Below, piece by piece: positions 1-7,898 of a DNA stretch of 64,000 nucleotides (position 1 is the first letter of the stretch; every line of letters begins with the position of its first letter). Under the pieces are notes generated by a model. That model had not been told where the DNA came from, ran no database searches, and worked only from the letters and a program-made list of their open reading frames with translations. The translations under genes were made by a program, and so were the position numbers. Origin of the DNA: Streptomyces paradoxus (GTDB lineage: Bacteria > Actinomycetota > Actinomycetes > Streptomycetales > Streptomycetaceae); NCBI RefSeq assembly GCF_014202475.1, contig NZ_JACHGV010000015.1:105335-169334 (forward strand). Reading direction: 5' to 3'.

Positions 1-232
1 GTTCGCAGTGTTCCTTCGCCGGGCCCGAGTTCGACTCGCACGCGTCTTGGCGCGCGGAGCCGGAGGGGGATTCGACGGCGAAGGCCTCGCCGGTGTGTGG
101 CCACCACGACTCCGGCACGCCGGCCCCAATGACCAGGGCGAGCAGGAGGGCCGGGAGGGCGATCACGGTCAGGGCGCTCGCCGCGGTGGCGATGCGCCGG
201 GAGCGGGATGAGGAGAAAGACGACGTGCTCAT
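1..232 (-). CDS. secreted or membrane protein of transfer operon (partial, 3' end outside window)
   Basis: The first 77 codons are visible. The protein starts MSTSSFSSSRSRRIATA, followed by a hydrophobic stretch (ALTVIALPALLLALVIGAG) that reads as a signal peptide or membrane anchor; the remainder up to the window edge is hydrophilic. The ATG overlaps the stop of the VirB4-like gene as ATGA, so it is the next member of the same coupled operon. In actinomycete type IV secretion operons a cell-wall hydrolase often follows the VirB4 gene, but no catalytic domain is visible here, so that role is only inferred. Confidence 0.7.
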   Translation of the reverse strand, partial: MSTSSFSSSRSRRIATAASALTVIALPALLLALVIGAGVPESWWPHTGEAFAVESPSGSARQDACESNSGPAKEHCE

Positions 233-2907
233 GAGACGTGTTCCTTCGGTCGGGCCGTCTCGGTCTCACTGGAGGCCTGCGCGGTGCTCGCGCTCGTACG
301 GCGGCCCGGTGTGGTGGCGATGGAGGTGGTGATCCGCTCGATGCGGGGGATGACGGCCTTGACCCGGCCCGTGTTCTGCCGCGGGCAGGCCAGCAGGAAC
401 TCCCCTTCGCGTCCGCGCTGCCCGACGGGGGACAGGCCAGTGGTCACCAGCCGCAGCAGCTCGCCGTCGTTCGGGTCGAGCCCGACGAACTCCAGGCCGC
501 GCCGGGCGCGTCCACGGTCGGTCGTGCGGGCGAGCGCCCGATAGGCCATCAGCCCGCGGTCGGGGCCGAGTTCCTCGGCGTCGTGAGAGGCAGCGAGCAA
601 GCCGGCGCCATGCTTGCGCCCGTCATGGAGGATCTCGTGCACCAGCGCGGTGCCCTCGGCCGACGAGGTGAGCCAGTACAGCTCGTCGGCGACGACCGCG
701 GTGAACCGCTCGGGGTCCTCGAAAGCGGTCTGCCTGGCGAGCGCCGCGATCAGGTAGAGCACGGCGCGCCCGATCAGGGCCTCCAGCGGCTGCTGGTGCA
801 GCACCTCCGGATTGTCGAACGCGGCCTTGGGCGGCAGCTTCAGACCAGCGGTCGTGATCACGATCATGTCGGAGGTACTGGAGGCGTCCAGCCGCACCGG
901 GGGCAGGGTGGGGTCGAACACCATGCGGGCCAGTGAGTTGGTGGCCACCACGCGGACGAGGCCGGCGAGCGCGGACGCCGCGTCCTGCCGCTTGCCCACC
1001 TCGGTCGTGGCCATCTCCTCCAGGACCTCGAGCACGCGGCTCATGGAGGGGGCGTCGCTGGCGGCTGCCTTCTCGACGGCGTGGTGCAGGACCTCGCCGT
1101 TGGTGCTCATCGGGCCGATGCCGAGCTGCAGGGTCAGGTAGGACAGGGCGTAGTGGCGGCCTTCGGGTCCGTCGAACATGCGAAGCGGGTCGATGGACAC
1201 CTCGGCCTGGGCGGCGTCGATGATCTGGACGCGGCCCTTGGCGGCGGTGCGGGCGAAGGTTGCCCACTCACGTACGGGGGTGCGGTCGATGCAGATCGCG
1301 CAGCCGCCGCGCGCCCACACCGCCTCCGCGATCAGCTTCTGCAGGACGCTCTTCCCGGCCCCCAGATCACCGACGATGCCCAGGGACGCGGACGCGTCGT
1401 GCTTCGGAGCGTCCGCGACGTTGATCATGACGGGGCGGGTCGTGCCGCTGTCCAGGTCGATGCCGAGGAACATGCCGTTGGGGTCACCGACCTCACCGAT
1501 GGTGAAAGCGCCGCCCAACGCCCAGTCCTCGGAGACCTGGTGCTGCGTGAACTCGCGCACCACTCCAGGCCGTGCGGTGCCCGGCAGCCCGAGCAGGAAC
1601 AGCGCCTCCTGCAGCCCGGCCGGGCGCACGGCTCGGTAGTCGGCGCCGCCGAGCAGCGAGGCCAGGGCCCGCGCGCGGGCGTCGCAGAGCGCGGCGGTCG
1701 GCCCCCACACGGTCAGCACGGTCACGGACTGCACCTCGACCTCGACCGAGGTGCGCGACAGACGGGCGTCGAGCTCGCCCAGGTCGCGGGCGGCGTCGGT
1801 GAGCGAGGCGGGCATGCCGGTCGGCCGGGCGTCGTACTGGTCGGCCTGGTCGACGAGTTCGTTGCGCTTGCGCCGCACCTGATCGCGGGCCTTCTCCGCA
1901 GGCACGAGCGTGAGGTCGACGGTGTAGTCGACGGGAAAATCGAGTGTCTCCAGCTGGGCGAACAGATCGGCGGCATCGGCGCTGACCGCGGGCGGGCACT
2001 CGGCGAGCGCCAGCTGCGCCTGGTAGCCGGTGCCGGCGTCGGATTCGATCTGCAGCCACCGCCTGCGCAGCGGGGAAGCCGTCTTGACCCGCCACCAGGC
2101 CTTGCGTCCGGACCGGGTGAGCTGGTCGGCGCTCTTGAGCTCGTCGACGTCGTCGAGGTCTGGGTCGATGCCGCCCTCCTGGAGGCGGGCCTGCCCGAGA
2201 TCGGCGTAGCTGGGGGAGTGCAGCACTCCCTCGCGTACCTGCCCGCCGTACAGCTCGCTGCTTTCGGCTTCTGCCAGCAGCGGCTCGTCCAGTCCGCGGT
2301 GCAGAGCGTGCTGGACCATCCATACGACTTCCGCCGGACGGGCGGGGCGGAACGCGACGCCGCCGGCGAGCGCGGCCTCCACCCGCGAGGCCTGCTCCTG
2401 ATACGCGGTCACTTCCCGCCGCGCTACCGGCGTCGGCCGTATGCCCAGCGTCGGGGCGATCTCCGCCCACATCGCTCCGAACTGAGCGGCCATCTGCAGG
2501 CCGGCGCCCTCGGTCTGGAGCGGGGCCGCCAGCCACAGGGTGCGGCGGTGCATCTCCTGCCCGTCCAGCAGATCCAGCGTGGCCTCGACGTTCTCCACCC
2601 ACGGGTGCGTCTGGCCCGACGGAGTGTCGGAGGGTTCGATCCCCTCGATCATGCGCAGCGCAACTTCCCCCGGATCGACCCGGGCGCACAGACCGAACAG
2701 CCGCGGTGCCCCGGACAGCGACCGCACCAGATGAGTGATCTTGGCGAGCTGTTCTTCCCGTACGGCGGCCGGCACATAGGTGCCCTGCACGCTCTCCTCG
2801 TTGCGGCCGTGCTCGTCCGGCCCCGGGTGCAGCCGGTACACGGCCCACACACTGCCGTGCGTCGACCACACCAGATGCCCGGCGATATGACGGATCGGCA
2901 CCCTCAC
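229..2907 (-). CDS. VirB4-like conjugation ATPase
   Basis: An 892-residue ATPase that probably energises a type IV secretion channel for DNA transfer. Walker A is GDLGAGKS, about two thirds along, and the Walker B region is VVADELYWL. The N-terminal half has no obvious nucleotide motif, as in VirB4/TraC proteins. The open frame extends further 5', but that part overlaps the upstream small membrane gene in another frame; the GTG at 2907 gives a GTGA overlap with that gene's stop, matching the other junctions of this operon. The next gene overlaps its stop as ATGA. The general class is secure; substrate and mating-pair type cannot be read. Confidence 0.85.
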   Translation of the reverse strand: MRVPIRHIAGHLVWSTHGSVWAVYRLHPGPDEHGRNEESVQGTYVPAAVREEQLAKITHLVRSLSGAPRLFGLCARVDPGEVALRMIEGIEPSDTPSGQTHPWVENVEATLDLLDGQEMHRRTLWLAAPLQTEGAGLQMAAQFGAMWAEIAPTLGIRPTPVARREVTAYQEQASRVEAALAGGVAFRPARPAEVVWMVQHALHRGLDEPLLAEAESSELYGGQVREGVLHSPSYADLGQARLQEGGIDPDLDDVDELKSADQLTRSGRKAWWRVKTASPLRRRWLQIESDAGTGYQAQLALAECPPAVSADAADLFAQLETLDFPVDYTVDLTLVPAEKARDQVRRKRNELVDQADQYDARPTGMPASLTDAARDLGELDARLSRTSVEVEVQSVTVLTVWGPTAALCDARARALASLLGGADYRAVRPAGLQEALFLLGLPGTARPGVVREFTQHQVSEDWALGGAFTIGEVGDPNGMFLGIDLDSGTTRPVMINVADAPKHDASASLGIVGDLGAGKSVLQKLIAEAVWARGGCAICIDRTPVREWATFARTAAKGRVQIIDAAQAEVSIDPLRMFDGPEGRHYALSYLTLQLGIGPMSTNGEVLHHAVEKAAASDAPSMSRVLEVLEEMATTEVGKRQDAASALAGLVRVVATNSLARMVFDPTLPPVRLDASSTSDMIVITTAGLKLPPKAAFDNPEVLHQQPLEALIGRAVLYLIAALARQTAFEDPERFTAVVADELYWLTSSAEGTALVHEILHDGRKHGAGLLAASHDAEELGPDRGLMAYRALARTTDRGRARRGLEFVGLDPNDGELLRLVTTGLSPVGQRGREGEFLLACPRQNTGRVKAVIPRIERITTSIATTPGRRTSASTAQASSETETARPKEHVS

Positions 2908-3473
2908 CGCGCACCCCCCTGTTCGGCGCGCGCAAGCAACCGCTGCACACCCGACACCGGCCGAACCGGCTGAGCGCCGACTGCCGCCGGGCGACCGCCC
3001 GACCGCGACCGTGCCGCCTCCCGGTGCGCCGTACGCTCGGCGGCTCGCGGCCGCGGAGCCGCACTGATCGCCGGAGCCGGGGCATTGCCCTCGACGACGA
3101 AGCCACCGGTCAGGGTGCGGGCGGCGTGGTCGCGGGCTGCACGGCCGCCGATCCGGCCCCCGCGCGGCTGCCAGCACAGCAGCAGCCAGCCCAGGGCCGC
3201 CTGGAGCGGGGCACGTCCTTTGATCTTCGGACGGCGCACCGCCCATATGCCCAGCAGCCAGGCAGCGATGGGAACGGGCCCCATCCACGACCACCACGGA
3301 ATCGTCTTGACCAGAAGGAAGCCCCCGGCGACGGCGAGGAGGATCTGCGCGGGCGTGAACGGGCCGAGAGGGATACGCCAGTCGGCGACCTTGCCCAGCA
3401 CCCACGGGTGGCGGCGGGCCGAGGTGTAGAAGCGGCCCATTCGCACGGAGGCGGTCGCGGCGGCGGCACTCAC
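2904..3473 (-). CDS. small integral membrane protein of conjugation operon (PrgI-like)
   Basis: A 189-residue protein with two or three hydrophobic segments in the first 110 residues (around AQILLAVAGGFLLVKTIPWW, IAAWLLGIWAV and LQAALGWLLLCW) and a basic, Pro/Ala/Arg-rich C-terminus. Position directly before the VirB4-like gene matches the PrgI-type membrane partner in Gram-positive type IV secretion operons. The GTG at 3473 is chosen because it overlaps the upstream stop as GTGA; a TTG two codons earlier is possible. The PrgI assignment rests on synteny and topology, not on a diagnostic motif. Confidence 0.7.
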   Translation of the reverse strand: MSAAAATASVRMGRFYTSARRHPWVLGKVADWRIPLGPFTPAQILLAVAGGFLLVKTIPWWSWMGPVPIAAWLLGIWAVRRPKIKGRAPLQAALGWLLLCWQPRGGRIGGRAARDHAARTLTGGFVVEGNAPAPAISAAPRPRAAERTAHREAARSRSGGRPAAVGAQPVRPVSGVQRLLARAEQGGAR

Positions 3474-3802
3474 AGCCAACCTCCGACGCCTGCGGAGTGA
3501 TCACGGCCAGCCGGAGGATCGCCCTGCACGATGCCGGGAACGGCGGGCGCCGACTTCGACGGGTTCTTGACCTCGTCCTCGAACATGTCGGCCAGGTCGT
3601 TGCGCGAGTTGTACAGGCCGAGCGCGATCACCATCAGGAGCAGCGCGCCGATCCCGGCCTTCAGCGAGAACTTCTGGATCATGATCACGACGACCAGCAC
3701 GAGCAGACCGGCCTGCAGGCCCTTGGTCGCCCAGTTCTCGAACATCGTGATCCACGAGTCGCCAAGGTCGTCGAGCTTCCCAGCGAGCAGCACACCGGTC
3801 AT
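3470..3802 (-). CDS. small two-helix membrane protein of conjugation operon
   Basis: A 110-residue protein beginning MTGVLLAGKLDDLGDSW. It has two adjacent hydrophobic segments (LQAGLLVLVVVIMI and IGALLLMVIALGLY) followed by an acidic segment and a Gly/Pro-rich tail. The ATG overlaps the stop of the TcpC-like gene as ATGA, and its stop overlaps the next GTG. It resembles the VirB2/VirB3-sized membrane subunits of Gram-positive conjugation systems in size and place, but no family can be named with confidence. Confidence 0.75.
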   Translation of the reverse strand: MTGVLLAGKLDDLGDSWITMFENWATKGLQAGLLVLVVVIMIQKFSLKAGIGALLLMVIALGLYNSRNDLADMFEDEVKNPSKSAPAVPGIVQGDPPAGRDHSAGVGGWL

Positions 3803-4731
3803 GACCGGGCACCCCCCGCCTGCGCGGCACCGGACTCCAGCCCGGCGACTTCCCAGCGGCCCGAGCGGGCCTTGAGCGTCAGCTCGTACGCCAGCGGCCA
3901 CCGCCCCGCACTGTCGCGGGCCTCGACCTCGGCCATCACCCGCACCCGGGTCCCGTCCGCCGGGACGGACTCGGCTGCCGCCTCCTGATCGGCGGCAAGC
4001 AACTGCTGGACCTTGACCGTCTGGTACGGGGCGGGGGAGACGGGCGACACACTCACGCCGGGCGCGAGGTAACGGTCGACCTCACCGGCACCCGCCAGAT
4101 ACGCGGCGAGGAACTCCCCAGCCGCGGACGACACCTCGCTGTCCGTCGGGACAGTCACCGTGTACGGCGACCGAGCCCCCTCGGCGCGGGCCGGGCCGGC
4201 CACCACCCCGGGGGCCCCGGACACGGTGAACGAGGCGCCAACTGAGTCGGCGACGACCGGCACCGCGAAGTAGCGCACCGAGCCGTCGGCGTACTGCGCA
4301 GCCAGCGTCACCGACCACGCCTTGCCGGTCTGCTGCGCACTGCGCACCGCCACGACTGACTCCGGCTCGGGCTGCGCCTCCGAAGCCTCGGGAAGATCAA
4401 CGTCCGGACCCATCGACTGCGCAAGCCGGGCCTGCGCAGTGCTCTCGGCGCCCGAGCGGCTGCGCAGCCACGCGTCGAGGAACACCGTGGCGTACCCGGC
4501 CGGGCTGGCCGGCACGGCCGTCTTCACTGTGGTCGGCTTCGTCGCGGGGGCAGCACGGACCACGGTCGCGGGGGTGGCCACGGTGACGGCCAGCGCGATG
4601 GGGCCCGCCGCCACCGCGGCCCACACACCCAGATGGCCCAGGCGGACCCGGCGCCGCATCTGCTGCAGCCGAGCCCCCGCAGCGGTCGGAGGAGCAGCGT
4701 GCTTCTCCGCTGCCTGCTTGGCAGGAGACAT
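3799..4731 (-). CDS. TcpC/VirB8-like conjugal transfer protein
   Basis: A 310-residue protein with a short cytoplasmic N-terminus, one membrane segment (about residues 35-55, VWAAVAAGPIALAVTVATP) and a large extracytoplasmic part. That part reads as two similar domains: AGYATVFLDAWLRS begins the first and AAGEFLAAYLAGAGEVDRYL the second. This is the layout of TcpC-type NTF2-like scaffold proteins of Gram-positive conjugation. The ATG at 4731 is preferred over one six codons upstream because GGGAG lies eight bases before it. It is the first gene of the coupled transfer operon, directly downstream of the iteron region. Confidence 0.75.
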   Translation of the reverse strand: MSPAKQAAEKHAAPPTAAGARLQQMRRRVRLGHLGVWAAVAAGPIALAVTVATPATVVRAAPATKPTTVKTAVPASPAGYATVFLDAWLRSRSGAESTAQARLAQSMGPDVDLPEASEAQPEPESVVAVRSAQQTGKAWSVTLAAQYADGSVRYFAVPVVADSVGASFTVSGAPGVVAGPARAEGARSPYTVTVPTDSEVSSAAGEFLAAYLAGAGEVDRYLAPGVSVSPVSPAPYQTVKVQQLLAADQEAAAESVPADGTRVRVMAEVEARDSAGRWPLAYELTLKARSGRWEVAGLESGAAQAGGARS

Positions 4732-4789
4732 TCCAAACTCCCAGGTCATAGCGAGTTGTTGCTTCTGACCCGAGACAACCCGTCGACCC

Positions 4790-4889
4790 CGACCCGACCA
4801 CCGACCACGAAGGCCCGACCACGATCACGAAGGGGACACAAGCCCGTGGTCGGGCCCATGGTCGCCCCGACCACAGACCCGACCACGAC
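4790..4889. promoter_or_regulatory. CCCGACCACG iteron cluster upstream of transfer operon
   Basis: About six copies of a ten-base motif related to CCCGACCACG lie within 100 bp in both orientations, including an inverted pair GCCCGACCACG (4813-4823) and CGTGGTCGGGC (4845-4855). The same motif recurs upstream of the duplicated helix-turn-helix gene and of the replication-relaxation gene. Probably the operator of a regulator of transfer functions; a plain iteron role is the alternative. Confidence 0.65.
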
Positions 4890-5013
4890 ATTTCGCACCC
4901 CACGGAGCCCCGCTCCGACACGGCGGATCGCACGCCGATCGGGGCGGCCGGCGCCAAGTGCGCGCCGTATGAAGCCTGCGGGCGCGCAGCCCCCGGACTT
5001 CCGCACTGGGGGC

Positions 5014-5175
5014 TGCGCAGCGGCAGGCGGATGCGCAGCCGGACCCCGAGGAGCCCGGGCGGGGCTGCGCACTCACACGCGCAAGTCGATTGCGCACGAT
5101 CCGCGACCCGGTGCGCAACGTGTGCGCAACGGCCCGCCCGCGACTGCGCAGGCGGCAGTGCGCACTGATTGCGCA
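5014..5175. repeat. cluster of nine TGCGCA palindromes
   Basis: TGCGCA occurs at 5014, 5032, 5066, 5091, 5112, 5123, 5145, 5159 and 5170, far denser than chance for a six-base word. The stretch has no convincing gene and sits between the 73-residue ORF and the transfer operon. It could be a cis-acting transfer locus, a replication locus or an array of regulator sites. Confidence 0.55.
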
Positions 5176-5247
5176 GCCGGGATCGGACCGTCATTCAACG
5201 CGGGCCGCGGAGCACAGCGGGTAGCCAGACCGCTGAAGCGGGCGGCC

Positions 5248-5469
5248 TCATTCCGTCCCGGAGTCCCCAAGGAGGGCGTCGCGGATCGAGGAAGCCACAA
5301 CACGGAACGTTCCGGAGAATGCTCCGCCGATCGCAGCCAGGCCAGCCTTCTTCGCGAAGTCCTTCCGCTCCGAGGCCTTGTCCCCGGCCTCCTGCGAGGG
5401 CTGTGCCGGACGCCCACTGACCGCTGCGCCGGACGGATCCGGCCTGGGGATGCCCTGCTTGTTACTCAC
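5248..5469 (-). CDS. small hypothetical protein, 73 residues
   Basis: Starts at GTG (VSNKQGIPRPDPS) with GGAGGA three bases upstream. The N-terminal half is hydrophilic; the C-terminal half is an amphipathic or hydrophobic helix (KKAGLAAIGGAFSGTFRVV). The helix pattern Ala-Gly-x-x-Ser-Gly-Thr resembles the 41-residue peptide at 50406-50531 (AVRGAVSGAVSGTVRAVI). Function unknown; the similarity between two small helical peptides next to mobile functions is noted but not interpretable alone. Confidence 0.55.
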   Translation of the reverse strand: MSNKQGIPRPDPSGAAVSGRPAQPSQEAGDKASERKDFAKKAGLAAIGGAFSGTFRVVASSIRDALLGDSGTE

Positions 5470-5695
5470 TGCTCCTCCAAGAGCTGTATCGGAAAGGTGC
5501 GCCGTACCGGAACGGGACGGTGAAGAGGACGATGGAGAACCCAAGGGTTAGCCCCGCAACTCGACGTATCGAGGTGCACGTTCAGAGGAAGCACCGACCC
5601 CTTCGCGAGGCCCGCCCACGACCCACCACTCGTCCATGGCGGCTTCCGTCCGTTCCAGGGATCTCCCTCGGTGCCCCGACGGCCAGGCACGGAAA

Positions 5696-5710
5696 AGCCC
5701 CTGCCGATGT
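5696..5710 (-). terminator. left half of hairpin disrupted by the IS element
   Basis: AGCCCCTGCC at 5696-5705 plus GATGT pairs with GATGT plus GGCAGGGGCT at 7485-7499 across the insertion. Joined, these form a 10-bp stem with a 5-base loop. Read on the minus strand the stem is followed by TTTT, so the original structure could have been a terminator or attenuator for leftward transcription. Confidence 0.6.
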
Positions 5711-7484
5711 GGACGCTGTTGGTAAATCCGCCCCGCTGGATCTCATCCAGCGGGGCGGAATGCTGCGAAGGGGGAGACGCGGGTGCGGGCGAGTTGTCTG
5801 CCGGTGAGCCAGGCATCGATGCGGGCGAGGTTGATGGCGGCGCCGGTGAAGTGGTGCTGCAACCGGGTTTTGGTGAGGCCGCGGTAGCGGGATCTGCGCA
5901 GGCCGAACGCCTGGACGCCCTGTGAGATGGTGCCCTCGACGCCGGCGCGGTGTCCGTAGCGGCGGCGCCAACGGTCGGTGTCCTGCTCGATACGGGCCTG
6001 TTGAAGGATGTCGTGCTCGGCCTTCGGCCTCAGGGTCAGATTGCGACCGGTCCTGGAGCTGGTGCACGAGGTCCGCAGTTCGCAGGGGCCGCAGTGCCGG
6101 GCGGCGAACCGGACCCGGGTGACCGGGGTGCCCCGATGACTCTGGTCCTCCCGCCAGACGACGTTGGTCTGTCCGCCGGGGCAGACGGCCCGGCGCTGGT
6201 CCCAGTCGATGGTGAAACGGGTGTTGTCGAAGATGTCTCCGCTCGTCTGTCCCTTCACGGTGGTGGACTTGACCGGGCCGACCAGTTCAATGCCGTGATC
6301 GCGGCGGGCGTGGTGGATCTGTTCGGCGTCGACGTATCCAGCGTCCACAAGGTGCTCGTCCGGCAACAGGCCGCGTTCGGCCAGGGCGGCATGGATGTCC
6401 TCCAGGACGGCATCGTCGTTGACCGGTGCCGGGGTGGTGTGGATATGGGTGATCTGGTGTGGAGCGTCGGGCTCGCAGGTCTCACTGAGGTGAACCTTGT
6501 AGCCGGACCAGCCCAGATCCCGCTTCGCACCGGTCCGCGCCTCGGGCTCATGCGGGGTGCGTAAGCGGATCAGGCCGGGCGGGGTGTTCTTCGGCTCCCG
6601 CCAGCTCACGACGTCCTCGATGCGCTGGAACTGCTGCACCCATGTCCGGCGCAGGAACTCCACCGCGGGCAGGACCCGCAGGCCGGGCGGTGCCTCCTGC
6701 GACCAGACCTCTTCCAGCAGCACCATGCCATCGGCCCCGCACTGGTCGCCGTGCTCGACCCGGGCCGCCCACCGGGAGGGGAAACGACTGTCCTCCGGCC
6801 GGGCCGAGTGGCGGTCGAACCACTCCGGTGCCGCCAGTGTCGCAAGCTAGTCCCCGGCCGCCTCGGCAACCTCGTTCAGCGCGGCCCGCAAGGTCTCGAC
6901 CACGAACTCCAGCCGGTTCAAGTCCCTGGTCGCGGCCAGCACATGCGTGGCGTCCGTGCGCTGCCGCTTGCCCGCCTTCACCAGCCCGGCCTCCCCGGCA
7001 GCGGTCACCACCGCGTCGAACAAAGCGCGATCCGCATCCGCCTCCACCAGCCGGGCCCGGAACTCGCTGAGTACGGAGAAGTCGAAGCCGGTATCGGTCA
7101 GCTCCAGCGACAGGGCGTACTTCCAGTCCAGACGCGAGCGGACCGCGTGCGCGGCCTGCCGGTCGGTCAGGCCCTCGGCGAACTGCAACACCGACACCAG
7201 CGCCAACCGGGCCGGCGAGATCACCGGCCGCCCCCGCGCCGGGAACAGCTCCTCAAAGTCGGCGTCGGCGAAGACCGGCCCGAGCACATCCCGAATCCGC
7301 ATCGCCAGACAGCCCTTCGGGAACACTGCGCGAGCCACCCGCGCGGTCTCCTCCGGGATCTCCGCCAAATCCACCCCGCGCAACGACACGAACCCACCCC
7401 AGAAAACACGACGACGGCCTGCACAACCCCAACGGGGTCACACAGGCCGTCGTCACGCAGGCCCAGCACTTACCAACAGCGTCC
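5711..7484 (-). mobile_element. IS1182-family-like insertion sequence
   Basis: A 1,774-bp element bounded by 15-bp inverted repeats GGACGCTGTTGGTAA (5711-5725) and its complement (7470-7484), flanked by a 5-bp direct repeat GATGT (5706-5710 and 7485-7489). It holds one transposase frame broken by an amber codon. A 15-bp-stem hairpin (5727-5759) overlaps the transposase stop codon. The insertion lies exactly in the loop of a pre-existing stem. Confidence 0.85.
5743..7389 (-). pseudogene. IS1182-family-like transposase with in-frame amber
   Basis: Two open pieces (GTG at 7389 to 6847, and 6846 to 5743) lie in the same frame and are separated only by one TAG at 6847-6849. Together they give about 548 codons, the normal length for this family. 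The N-terminal part has the usual helix-turn-helix and DDE-type opening (LTDRQAAHAVRSRLDWKYAL; FSVLSEFRARL), and the second part has the C-terminal catalytic region (GVEGTISQGVQAFGLRRSRY). Family members usually have a tryptophan-containing segment at this place, so TGG to TAG is the simplest explanation. Unless the amber is suppressed, the copy is inactive. Confidence 0.85.
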
Positions 7485-7672
7485 GATGTGGCAGGGGCTC
7501 GCGTTGAGGCCAAGAGATCAGACCCGAGCCACCCATTCAATGGCGGGCGCGCAACACCTCGTGACATGAGATGCGGCATGCACCGCGTCGGCCCAGACAC
7601 ACCTGAGCTGAACAACCCAGCGTCCTGCGGCCCTGCGCGACTACGCCGCGCGTGTGGCGCCTGACCGACGGC

Positions 7673-7746
7673 TGGTCGGGCCCGACCACGGACCCGACCA
7701 CGGCAGCCCAGCGCGCATGTTGCCGGATCGTGATGGATGGTCGGGG
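7673..7746. promoter_or_regulatory. CCCGACCACG operator cluster upstream of duplicated HTH gene
   Basis: Contains the perfect 16-bp palindrome TGGTCGGGCCCGACCA (7673-7688), a direct CCCGACCACG (7693-7702) and TGGTCGGGG (7738-7746). It lies within the 414-bp gene-free stretch 7485-7898 between the IS and the helix-turn-helix gene. It matches the motif upstream of the transfer operon and of the replication-relaxation gene. Confidence 0.6.
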
Positions 7747-7898
7747 GTTGTGGCCGCCGCCCTGGTCGGCGTCGACGGGTGAGCTGCCTGTATGCATCTC
7801 ACGCACGTCCCCTTGACCGCAGGCACCGGCCGTCTCGCCTCCGTGAGCGGTGTGGGATGCCCCGGCTGCCGCGCGCACAGCGCACTTGCGGACGCGCG

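Noticed and set aside
1081..2973. 630-codon open frame on the plus strand
   Set aside because: Antisense shadow of the VirB4-like gene; composition is Gly/Arg/His-rich without domain motifs.
2908..3504. 5' extension of the VirB4-like frame
   Set aside because: Overlaps the small membrane gene in another frame, and the coded stretch is Arg/Pro-rich; the GTG at 2907 fits the coupling pattern.
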